The notes under the pieces were generated by a model that saw only the letters and a program-made list of their open reading frames with translations, was not told the DNA's origin and did not search any database. A stretch of DNA of 64,000 bases, taken from assembly GCA_009193035.1 (NCBI GenBank), contig SWDT01000068.1, positions 62,001 to 126,000 on the forward strand, read 5' to 3'. The translations under genes were made by a program, and so were the position numbers. Positions 48,313 to 59,300 of this stretch are shown here, in pieces. Every line of letters begins with the position of its first letter. The stretch's first letter is position 1. Source of the stretch: Halicephalobus mephisto (lineage: Eukaryota > Nematoda > Chromadorea > Rhabditida > Panagrolaimidae).

Positions 48313-48513
48313 GTTTATATGAATTTAGAAAACGGAAGCAAAGTGCGAACAAAGTTCTCTGTCTCTCACTGCCCACCCATACTGACTACATACTGGTCCT
48401 CATGTACTGTGAAATAATTATCCATGGTTCGAATCACTTTTTTGTTATGGGAATTAAGGGAATATCCTGGAATTTTTTGGAATTCTTATAGAAGTTTCTG
48501 GAGTTTTCTGGAA

Positions 48514-48650
48514 TCTCGCAGTTTTTAGAATATTCCAGAATTTAGTAGAAGATTCTGAAATTCCCTAAAAACGTAGATATTTCCGAATTCTTTTGAAATC
48601 TCGCAGTTTTTAGAAAATTGCAGAATTCAGTAGATGATTCTGAAATTTTT
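48514..48650. repeat. 85-base direct duplication
   Basis: TCTCGCAGTTTTTAGAA … TTCAGTAGA … GATTCTGAAATT occurs twice, about 85 bases apart, in TTCTAGAA-type simple sequence. Confidence 0.55.
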
Positions 48651-48929
48651 ATAAAAGTTTCTAATTTTTTCTAGAATTTTATGAATTTTTAGGAGCTTTC
48701 AGAATCCAATAAAGGTTTTAAAAATTAACATTTACAACAAAAATTCATGTTCAAGTAATCTCGTATCAATGTTTTTTTAATTTTAAAATAGTGATTTTTA
48801 CTTTTTGTCCTTGAAGAAATCGATAATTACAAACATCAAATTTTCCGTTTTCTGAACCGGAAAAATCACCAAAAATTGCAAAAACTGATCTTGTCAGTCT
48901 TTTCAATTTTAATTTTTCTTTATTAAAAC

Positions 48930-49890
48930 GTGTTTATTTGCAAGATTAATTATGTTTTATTTGATTTTTGACCAATGTTGCTGTTATAAAAGAAGATAAA
49001 AACAAAAAATGGACTGATTTAAACGTGTTTTTTTGTTTTTAATCAATTTTCTATTATGAAAAAAAAAATTAACCAAATTAAAAATGTTTATTCTTTTATT
49101 TTCATGATTTAATATATTTTGTTTAACTTTTTTACCAGGATATCTCTCATGAAATAAAATTAAAAAACCGACTGATTTAAACATGTTTATGATTTTTAAT
49201 CAATTTTTTATTATAAAAAAATTAAAATTAATCAAGTTAAAGTTTCTTTGGTCATTTGTACGATTAAATATTTTTTTAGTTTTTGTTAATTTTTCTTCTA
49301 TGAAAGAAAAGATAGAAGATGGTGAACACAAAAAGTGGACTGATTCCAACGTCGTTATTTTTTATCTGCAAGATTATAGTCCACTTGTTTTTTGACCAAG
49401 GTTCCGTTATGAAATAATATCAAAACAAAAATTTACCTGATTTAAACATGTTTATTCTGTTATTTGCACGATTGAGAATGTTTTATTTGACTTTTGACCG
49501 AGGTTTCTTTCGTGAAATGAGAAAAAAACAAAAAGTAGATCAAATTAAACATGTTTACGTGGATTTCAGCCAGCGTTTCTGTTTTTAAAAAAATCAAAAC
49601 GAAAATTAAATCAAGTTGAACATATTTATTCTGTCATTTTCATTATTAAATATATTCTATAATTTTTTACCAGAATTTCCCCAATGAGATAAAATAAAAA
49701 CAAAAAATTGACCGATTTAAAAACGTTTATATGACTTTTGGCCAGTGTTTCCGTTGTGAAAAAATCAAAGCAGAAATTTACCCGATCTAAACATGTTTAT
49801 TTGGTTATTTGCAAATGAAGAATGTTCTTTCTGGCTTTTGACCAGGGTTTCCTTCGTGAAATGAGAGGAAAACAAAAAGTGGACCGATTT
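48930..49890. repeat. degenerate tandem array, ~170-base higher-order unit
   Basis: Motif blocks GTGGAC(T/C)GATTT, AAACATGTTTATT(C), TTTGACC(A)GGTTTC and CGTGAAATGAGA recur about every 70-100 bases. The strongest GGAC(T/C)GATTT blocks lie near 49011, 49168, 49335, 49540, 49707 and 49880, giving a period of 157-205 bases. It ends about 290 bases before the perilipin start. Confidence 0.7.
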
Positions 49891-50175
49891 GTTTCACGTG
49901 CGATTCATCATTCCAACACTCGACTCGCGTTTGGTTCGCTCGTTCAGTCGTCGTGGACTTTGTCCTTGCATTCTCTCCCCTTCCGTTCGTTGGCATGATT
50001 TTCTGCAGATCTCCTTCTTTTCATTCCTCCCCCGTTCTTTGTACCTTGGGTGGGCAATTGCAGTCATTGTCAGTTTCATCAGTTTCTGACGAAACTTCGC
50101 TGTAGTGTCGTGTCTTAATTTTAGGTATCCATATAAAAGTGGCGTTTTCAGTAACTGATTGACCGATACTAACGT

Positions 50176-50182
50176 TGTCAGA
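50176..50182 (+). promoter_or_regulatory. probable spliced-leader acceptor of perilipin
   Basis: TTGTCAG immediately before A-ATG. There is no ATG or ORF upstream to make it a cis acceptor, and the two GT14 genes A and C have the same arrangement. Confidence 0.4.
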
Positions 50183-51546
50183 ATGGTTTCTGAATTGGAT
50201 TCTTCCTTCAATTCGACGCATAGCTCCCTTGCTGATGATTCTTCAATCATCAAGAATGGTCCTGATGCCCATTTCGACTACTTCAAGCAGTGGTACGATT
50301 ACGTCAACGACTACCGCATTGTCAGACGCGCCAAGGAGACCTACGATTCTGCCAAACACAGCAACTCGATGGTCGAAGGAGCTTTGAACAGAGTTGAAAA
50401 TGGAGTTCACGCTGGATTGACCGGGGTTGCTGCCCCGTTGTACGCCAACTACTGCTACCCCACTACTGACCGTCTTGTCGATTTTTACAGCAGAGGTGAG
50501 TTGTTCCATTTTGGTTTTCCTTCATTTAATAAAGCATTAGGTTTGGACACGACTAAATCCGCTGTTGATAAGACTGTTTCCGTCGCTACACACACTGGAA
50601 CTCTTTCTCTCGGATTCGCTATTGTCACGGCTCAAATGGGGTTGATTGCAACTACCAGTGCCACCAATCTCTTCCTCTCTTCTTTGATCTACACGAAACA
50701 TGCCGGATCCAATGCCATTCAAGGAGTTCATTCTGCTGAGAAAGCTGTCGAAAACCGCATCCGTGAAGTCTTAGATTACACCATCCAAGTCGCCAAAGTT
50801 CCTGCTGATAAGATTGCCGAACACACCAACACTTTCTTGGATCTTGCTAATGCTGCCTTTGACAGAATTCTCGGACTGCCCAATGAGAAGGAACCAACTG
50901 AAAGCACCATTCCCGAGAGAATCAGATACTTGACTCGTCGTGTTGCTGGAGGTTTGCACAAAAGAGCCCATGATACTGTCATTGACCCTGTTGTTGCCAG
51001 TGTTCACGGAGTTATCCATCAGTTGAATCAGAAAGTTCTTTTGGTAAGTTTCTTTGGAATTGGTGTGATTGGAATTTTGGATTTTAGGCAGACTTTATTA
51101 AACAACGCCGAGAATGGGCAACTGAACACGTTGGGCATTTGTCGTCGAGCATGTTGGAGATGAAGAAGAGGGTGGAAAGCGAAGCTAAACAATTCAAGAT
51201 CTCTCCAGAAGAAGTTCTCGTAAACTCGATCCGCAAGACTTCCCAGAAATTGAATGATAACTTCACCAGGCTTCGTGACCAGGGAAATGAGGTTTGTACT
51301 TGTCTTTTGTGACCCCTTGTCTACTTTCTGTTTTAGCTGATCGGAGAAAGTGTAGCTGTTAGAATTGACGCCGCCACGAGCTACGTCCAACAGCTCGATT
51401 CCAATCTTCAAAAGGCAGAAAACATTTACCAGATCCGTGATGAAGTCCTCGTCGAAGCCAAGCAAAAAATTGGTGAGATGGCTCAATGGACTGCTTCTCT
51501 TCTGGTTCGTGACGGTTCTCACTCCTCACAGTCGACCGTCCACTAA
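50183..51546 (+). CDS. plin-1: perilipin (lipid-droplet coat protein)
   Basis: Lipid-droplet surface protein; the single worm perilipin controls lipolysis of stored triglyceride. Exons 50183-50495, 50541-51043, 51088-51291, 51337-51546; phases 1,0,0; about 409 residues, the expected size. The N-terminal PAT region is visible (FDYFKQWYDYVNDYRIVRRA, AGLTGVAAPLYANYCYPTTDRLVDFY) and is followed by amphipathic 11-mer-like helices (LDTTKSAVDKTVSVATHTG) and a C-terminal four-helix-bundle part (FIKQRREWATEHVGHLSSSM, SYVQQLDSNLQKAENIY). Introns are 43-45 bases. Codons are C-ending and strongly biased, unlike its neighbours, as expected of a highly expressed gene. TTGTCAG precedes the ATG by one base (probable trans-splice site). 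Intact. Confidence 0.92.
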
Positions 51547-52094
51547 CTTGGTAAACCCCGTAACGTGTTTTAATTAAAATGGATAGTATTTAAGAAATAT
51601 TGTGGACTGTTAATTGCAGATATTTGTTACTTCGTGGGAAAATAAAGAGATAATGGACGAGTCGACTGTCGGGAGCGAACTAAAATTAGATAAAACTTGA
51701 TTTTTTAGGATTCTCTGGTCTTGATTGACTTTGATGTCGATTTTGGTGCAGTCCATCCAGATGCCTTGTTCGAGAGATCCAGCTTCAGAATCCCCAAAGT
51801 TGTCAAGTGTTGGCATGGGGCGTAACTTTGTTTTTCTGTTTTTGTAGTTTTTCTCCGTTACGGTTAGTTATTTTTCTTTTGTGTATACGAGTGACAAGGA
51901 ATGGATCTATTAATTGTACAGTATCGAAGATTGCTTGTTAGATTTCCAACTAGAATTGCGTTTTTGGAATCCTTGTTATAAAATTTGTTTTCAAAAATTA
52001 ATGTGGTTTTGACGGATAAGGGTTTATTGGAATTGGTCAAGGTGAGAAGTTTGAAGAGTAACATTGGAATTGGGAGTTTAATATGGAATATACT

Positions 52095-52410
52095 GATAGG
52101 AGTTTTATTTGGATTTTTTAATTGAAATTTGAGATCGAATAAGATTCTTCAGAATTCATATCTTGAAAAATCTGTTCATGGAGCTTTTGGCCTTCTGAAT
52201 ATATTGTTAATTTTTAGAAACTAATTGTTGAAAACATGGTTTTTGAAAGATAGTATAGAAGTTGAAATTTCAATACTGAAAATACTAGTAGAATTAAATT
52301 TTGTTTTTTTAATTGAATTTTGAGATCGAATAAGATTCTTCAGAATTCATATCTTGAAAAATCTGTTCATATATCTTTTGGCCTTCTGAAGACACTATTA
52401 ATTCTTTAGA
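52095..52410. repeat. ~190-base tandem duplication 3' of perilipin
   Basis: The string GAGATCGAATAAGATTCTTC followed by the same 70 bases occurs at 52131 and 52322; flanking bases also match more weakly, indicating one tandem duplication. Confidence 0.75.
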
Positions 52411-52851
52411 ATGGATTTTTAAAAATATTTTTTGAAATTAAAAATTTAAAGAATTCTATTTTTTGTGGTTTATTCTTTTTTTAAATATACTTTTTTAAAA
52501 CAAATTTAATGTTTTATTTTGCACCAAAAATTACGAAATTTAAAATTATTCTATTTTAGAAAAATAATGAAAATTCAGTATTAGTTGAATTTAGAAATTT
52601 TTGAAACACTATTTCGTCGAAAATATTTATGATGTGTTTTTGGAAGTTTATTCGATTACGGTACAAAAAGGAGAAGGATGATTAAGAAATCCAATCATCG
52701 ATGATGAAATGGAAAGTCGAAATATGAAATTTTTCTATCTGAAAGATCATGAATTTTATTTTCAAGTTTTCGGAATTTTTAGTTTCAAACTTCATTACAA
52801 TGTCTCATTATTGTTTTCCTGTAAGTAAGTACATCAATCTCAGGCGATTAC

Positions 52852-53149
52852 AGGTTTGTTTTCAAATGATGTCAAAATATGTACTTTTGGAAAATTTACA
52901 AGATTATCGACTTTCATTACATTCAGGAAAGAAATTCAAAAAAACAAATTCATTGTTAATCCTGCTTTGAAGCCGATCCTATTGTGCATCTCATCGAAAA
53001 CTGTACTATTTGATAAACTTAAATTACTTTCCCCATCCCGATGGATAGATAATTTCAAACGAATAGGGACAAACAATATCAAAAAACTCCTCAAGACGAT
53101 CAATCAACAAGATTTTTTTGATTATTTTCTGTCCTCTTTCGTTTCTTAT
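52852..53149 (+). CDS. orphan exon-like ORF, interrupted by a solo LTR
   Basis: After a CGATTACAG acceptor the frame is open for about 98 codons (FSNDVKICTFGKFTRLSTFI … LKLLSPSRWIDNFKRIG … LKTINQQDFFDYFLSSFVSY) with non-random composition and mixed codon use. The LTR at 53150 replaces its last residues; read across the target site the original end would have been four codons further on. I do not recognise the family and found only a weak candidate for an upstream exon (52749-52851). Confidence 0.35.
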
Positions 53150-53344
53150 TGTTGTGACTTCCTAAGGGACGCTACAAAATAGGGAGAGAGGCACTGGAGT
53201 CTTTACAGAACAACAAGTCATAATTTTATTTATCCAAAACATAACAACCACACAATAACATAAACCTCGTAAGGTTACGGTAGTCGTGCTAAGACCAACA
53301 AATCAGGGAGTGCCATCTGTATGGCGTCTCCTCAAATCCCAACA
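53150..53344 (+). mobile_element. solo LTR-like element, copy 3 (195 bp)
   Basis: TGTTGTGACTTCCTAAGGG … CTCAAATCCCAACA with perfect 5-base target duplications CTTAT at 53145-53149 and 53345-53349. Same length as the 23769 copy. Confidence 0.88.
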
Positions 53345-53869
53345 CTTATGAAACCGATTGAAAAATAAATAAATTAAATTAAATTACTTTCATTTAATTA
53401 TTCAAAACAGAAAGTCCGAATAGGGTAGTATGACGAATTTCATATTAAAATTCTGTTTATTTACAAATAACTGTCCGTGAGAATTATTGATTTCCATATT
53501 TGGATTACAATAGTGTTATTGATCAAATTCGGAACATGACGAAAATTGTTTTTAATTAGAAAATTGAATATAATCAATTTTGAATTTTTTATCCTGAATA
53601 GTGACTGGTTTTGATGATTAGGTATATTTTTAATCACTATCCAAGTTTTTCATGATGTTTTGTTTTGACGATTTTGAATCTATGGATTTTTTATAAAATT
53701 TGATTTTATTCATTAATAATCATCATTTATTAAAATTTTACAAAAAACAACACCGGTGAAATTTGGCATTTTCTTTAATTTTAATTGTATTCAATTAAAT
53801 TTTATGGAATTAAGTCTCAGAGTGAAGGCACAGAGATGAGGACCCGTTAATCACTCGTACAAGTCGAAA

Positions 53870-56333
53870 TCAAAGTTGGTTTCCTGGTCTGTAGAACATC
53901 AACTTTTCTGGTGGTACTCCGTGGAGGTACTCGACCTGGGCGATGGTCGAATAAGCTTTGGCACTGAATTCAGATTGGGATTCAAGATCCAAAGCTCTTT
54001 TCCAATGGTTTTTCAGAAGACAGAAATACGCCGCTGGTTCGATTGTCCAATATAGTTTGTGAACGATCAACTCAGCTCTTTTCACGATCTCCGGAAGATC
54101 TCCAATCCCGAAAACACAGGAAGAAGCGACAAATTTTCCTTCGCATTTCTTGGTTGAATTCCAAACTTGGTACCTCGAGATATAGTACTGAGTCGGAAGA
54201 AACGTTTCCCCAGGGCCTAATTCGTAAGGACGAAAAGGAAGATTTCTTTTATGTTTGATCAGCCTAAGATTGGTATTTTTGGCCTTCAGAAGAGCTGTAG
54301 CGTTGAATCCTCCAGGGATCGGAAGAACGTCGGGGTTTCCAGCGATACTCGTCCAGATAGATTCGTCAGGACATCGAGTGTTCTTCAGAAAATTCAATAA
54401 ATGACTCACAACACTAGAGTTCGTCATGAAGTCAGCAGAAGCTCTGGAGAACGTAGCACTCAAACTAGCTTTGAAAAGTTTCACTGGAGGTTTTTCCTTC
54501 TGAAACTTTTAGAATTAAGAAATTAATAAATAAATTCATCTTAATCATCTCAGTTTTTAAACAAATTGTAATTCATTTTCTAATTTACGAAATATTTAAG
54601 ATATCTGAATTAATATATAATTTTTAAAAAAATAATTCGAACAAAACAATGATAAAGTATTTAATTATAAATAATAGCAAATCAATTTTAGTAAGAACAA
54701 ATTTACTTATGTCCTTCGTTTTTTATATTGTGTTTATAAATTTCTTGTTTAATTACCCAAGTTTGAGGTTTTGAGATGAAAATAAAGTACAACGCTATTG
54801 AAACATTATTAGAGTCGTACTCCAATTCACTTTCCTTTTCGATCGTGGTTAAAATTATTTAAATTTTAAACGAAATAAAAACCCACAAAGTGATTCAATC
54901 TTCCTCTCTGAAATGAACTGACTTCACTGATGAAAGCTCCGTCTAGTTGCTTGAATATTCTGACCATCTCTAGGTTGGTCTTGAGGGGTAGGTCGACTCC
55001 ACTGAGGTACTGGAAGTACTTCCAAGGGTGGTTCATCTGCGAGAGGTACTTGACAGCCCCTGTGATTCCTCTCACGATCCCGTAACCGCACCAGTTGATC
55101 TTCGTAGTGTGCTGGAAATAAAATTATTAATCAAATTAATTAATGAAAATTTACAAGAATGTGGATATTTTTGAAACAGTCTCCCAGAATATCTATTCGC
55201 CTTTTGAAAGTTGCAGAAGCATCTCCGTCGACGACAACGGCATACACGTTCTGGGGCTGGTAGATGGCAGAGATCATATAGACGACTTGAGCCAGTTCCT
55301 TGTGGACTACTGCTCCATAAGCCAGAGGAAAATCGGCTTCTTCTTTAGTAAATGGCTCTTCTGGAAAGACATAGAAAGTCTTCAAAGTTTTACATTGATC
55401 GACGGATGTCTCGATGATGTTCCAAACATGTCGAACTTCTTCTGGCAAAGTCCACTTTTTAGCTACTGCGATTTTTTCGTCGTCATCGGCTTTGATGACG
55501 GCATCACAGTCGATTGAATCAAAATCTGGAATCCAATTCATCATCGTATCTACTCGTTTCTTCAGGAGTTCTGGATCTTTCAAGATGGAAAAGCCATTGG
55601 AATTCACTTTTACGCTGCAAAAATCATAAAATTATAATTGTTAAATTAGTTATGTTTTAACCAAAGCAAACCTAATTTAGAAAGCGCGGCTTCAAAGCGG
55701 AAAGTTCTCGATTTCAAGCATCTGGTCTACTGTAGGTTAGGTGTTGGATATCAGTTGCGTCATTATTGCTGTCATTTTTGTTTTCGTGCGTTGTTGATAT
55801 ACCAACTAATTCTAATATTTTCCTATTTTTAGGTGATTTTAAAACGAAAAATTCATTTTAATCAACTGGTTTACTGTAGGTTAAAAAAGCGTTAAGCATC
55901 AGTCGCGCTATTACTGGTTACTGTTGTTTCACCTGTCTTTGTTGTCATATAAAACAGTTCTATTATTTCTTCCTTTTATACGTGGACGCATTCGGATCGC
56001 ATGAAACAACAACAATAAAAATATCCATAATCAAATTCCGGAAAATTCTTTAAATAAAAATTTCCGAAATTTTCTTGTTAAGACCAAAAATTGAAATTTT
56101 GAATTTATCTTTTGTGAAAAATCCCAAAAATATCTTATAGATTTCGCAATTATAGAATGTTCGGTAATTTTAGCCATACCGTAATTCGAAAATATTTAAG
56201 AAAAACTTTTTTAATAAATGAAATTAAAAACTCACAAAGCAGAATTCAAATTTGTGATGCCGATGCCGAAGATAATCAGACAGGCCCCAGTGATGAAGTA
56301 CAAGACTGGTTTCCATTTGACCCGGACCTTCAT
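53870..56333 (-). CDS. GT14 core-2/I-branching-type glycosyltransferase C
   Basis: Paralogue of gene A, same strand, same four-exon structure: 56333-56236, 55614-55155, 55111-54887, 54499-53870; about 470 residues. MKVRVKWKPV then the anchor LYFITGACLIIFGIGI. Exon 2 (460 bases) and exon 3 (225 bases) have exactly the lengths of gene A's. Landmarks: QPQNVYAVVVDGD, YFQYLSGVDLPLKTNLEM, GAFISEVSSFQ, PDESIWTSIAGNPDVLPIPGG and the shared C-terminal YLHGVPPEKLMFYRP. Protein identity to A is high throughout, but exon 3 DNA is nearly identical to A's while exons 2 and 4 differ at many silent sites. An acceptor (GTTTCAG) sits one base before the ATG. Intact. Confidence 0.9.
55720..55960. repeat. imperfect direct repeat in intron 1 of GT14 gene C
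   Basis: GGT(C/T)TACTGTAGGTTA … ATCAGT(T/C)GCG(T/C) … ATTACTG-like blocks occur twice about 145 bases apart. Confidence 0.5.
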
Positions 56334-59300
56334 TCTGAAACGGCCCGAATTGGAGGGTTATTCAACAACGGAAAGGAACTGAGAGATCCTTGACTTGGAC
56401 CAAACAAAAATCACTTTAGAAACAGAAAAAAGAAACTGTTCCACTCGGTCGGTCTAGGAAAACACAAATATGATGTCAGAGGACTGTAAATTCGACGTAT
56501 GTTTAAAAATGAAATTCAGGATGATAATCCGGGGAAGAATTACCATAATCTCTTTCATCATGATACGTAGGAATCGTGACTTTCAGAATTAAACTTGAAT
56601 GAATTTAGAAAGCTGTCTCGACACGGATTTTTAGAAGATTCTAGAAACATCTAGAATTCTTGATTTTAGATATTAGTTTTAGTAGTTTTTGCTGAGTTCT
56701 GGAAATTTTTAAAATCTATTAAATTTCGGAAAATCAGAAATTTTTATGAAATTTTGATCATATTGTTATAAAAACCAAAAATGAATATTTTTACGAAATT
56801 CTCTCAACGAGAATTTTTAGAAATTTCCAAAATCCAGAGGAACTTACAACTTCGGTTTTATTCGATGATTATTTTTTAATCTTGTACGATTTCATAATCA
56901 ATCATACAGAACTTTTACAAAATTACCTCAACACGAATTTCTAGGTTTTAGAAACTACAGTAATCTGAAATTTTCTCATTCGGTGATTCGTAATTTTACA
57001 CGACTTTATAATTAATGATTTAGAATTATATTCTTCTAGATAAATCTAAAAACTCCTAGATCGGGATATAAAAGATATAGAAACCTCTGTTCATCTCCGA
57101 GGATTAATGGCTAAATGTTAAAATATCAATAAATATTCAAGAAATTTTAACATTAAAATATTTCACCGAAAAAATTATTTTTTAATAAAAATAAAAAGTT
57201 CAATAATAGGAAATTTCTTATTTTCGTCACTTCCTTCAGGACTCCAAAATATAGAATAAAAACCAACTTGAAATAATTAACAAAAGATATTCTCAAGAGC
57301 CCTGCATCACAGAACAAAAATTAGAGAAGGCGGATTCAAAAGGACAGACATTCTCTTGGATAAACTGGCCTGCCTCCATGGAGATTAGTGCGGATAATCA
57401 TATTATCGTAGAAACAAAAAATTTTAAAAATTATCTCGATTTGAATTTTTTTAAATTATTCATTCAAAACCGAAGAGCCTTAGAAATTTAGAATTTATGT
57501 GATTTTGTAAGATCTTAATTATTCTACAATAAAAATAAAAATATTTACAATTAAATTCTGTAAAAAATATCTGGACAAGAATTTTCCATTAAAATAAAAA
57601 ATTTTGGAAAACAATAATTACAAAATTGAATAAGTTACGGAGGAGATGAAGATTCATCAAAGTCAATTTCTTTTGAGGTTAGTCTGTTCAGTTGTAAGTT
57701 GAATTTAGACTCGGATTGAATAGGCTAAATTACATTGGATTGGATTAAGGTTCGATTAAATATATCTTTTTTGTTTCTTATATGCAATGACTGAAATTGC
57801 TGTTTTTGTACTTGAAACATTGAAGAAAGCTTATATACATCCAAATGTAAATTTCCGAACAGGACGAATACCGAAGTACATCCCGAGAATTACTTCAACG
57901 TGAATTTTTAAGTTTTCAATTGAAATTAAATACAGTATAATATAATAGTTACACAATTATGTAGAATTCGGAAAACATTTGATAAATTTTAAAATCATAC
58001 TGTAAAGCAAAAATTTTCAATATGAAATTTCGAAAATTCATCTCGACGAAAATTTCTGATTTTTAATTAAGGTTGGAAAATTTAATTTCTACATTTTTTG
58101 CAAAATTAAGAAAAGAAATTGAATGGACTTTTAAAATTTGAAAAATTAAATAATTTTTGATCTTATTTAAAACCGTATCCAAGGATTTTCGACGAACAAG
58201 GTGTGCTTTAGTCCTTTTAGTATTCAGAATTCGTAAACTGTTCCTTTTTCAAAATTATGGTTTTCGGAGAGTTCTATCAATATTTGGAAATTCAGAGTTA
58301 TTCATCGAACGAAAGGAGCCTCGTTGAAGACAGTTTACAGCTTCAGGATTCGGAATTTCCTTTCCAACTTGGACATTCGGAAAATTTTAAAAATGAAAAC
58401 AATTTTTATTTTTCAAAAAATTTTTAATAATGAATCATTTGGATATTTAAAATGCAAAAAGGGATTTAAAGTTTTGAAAAAAGCAGTTGAATAAACAAAG
58501 TGTTTTTTAATGTTTTAGAATGTAATTCAAAAAAATTATGAATTTAAAATTTTTTAAAAATTGTAATTTTCCAGAATTAAATATGAACCTTAGAGTTTTG
58601 GAAATTTTCTAAAAGATTCTAAAAATTCATGTGGAAAAATTTTTTAAAAGGTTTATTTACAATTTAGAGGAATTTTATATTATAAAATATTATAAAAAGG
58701 CAGAAATGAGCAGTTTTGAAATTGTCTCGACACGAATTTCAGAGATTTTATGAGGACTACAGTAACCTGGGTATTTATTTTACACGAGAGTTGCTTCGTA
58801 ATTGTTATCACACAATCGAAGAACTCGTTGAAAATCGACTTTGTTACTTTTATTTAGAATTTTGGAAGTTTCTAGAAATTCATGCAGGATACTTGTCATA
58901 ACCTTCATTCCTAATTTTTATATTTATTGTATTAAAATTTTATGGAATATTCTAGAATTATTTAAAGTAAAGTATTTTGGAATTTTCAGATGTTTTATGG
59001 AAAATTCTAAGATTTCTCATAATCTCAGAGATCTTTAGAACTGATTACTGAGAATATGTGGAAGCCTGAAGAGACTTGAAGACAATAACGACTGAAAATA
59101 AAAACTGCCTTCCAAACGGATCAGGTATTTGGATCAAGCTTTAATGCTGTATTTTATTGAAGTTGACGATCAGAATTAGAAATCGAAATTTAGAGTTTTC
59201 GTGCTGAGACAAATTCGCGACAACTTTCATTTCCGTTTTTTCAAAACATGATACAAATCGGATATATTTGTGAAAATCCACATACAACGTAATTTCGATG

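Larger units (their letters stand above)
48313..50182. other. repeat-filled upstream region of perilipin
   Basis: Contains an 85-base imperfect direct repeat (48514-48650) and a long degenerate tandem array (48930-49890). No coding sequence apart from shadow frames. Confidence 0.55.
51547..53869. other. intergenic with duplication, orphan ORF and solo LTR
   Basis: Between perilipin and GT14 gene C. Holds a 190-base direct duplication (52095-52410), an orphan open frame (52856-53149) and a solo LTR (53150-53344). Confidence 0.55.
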
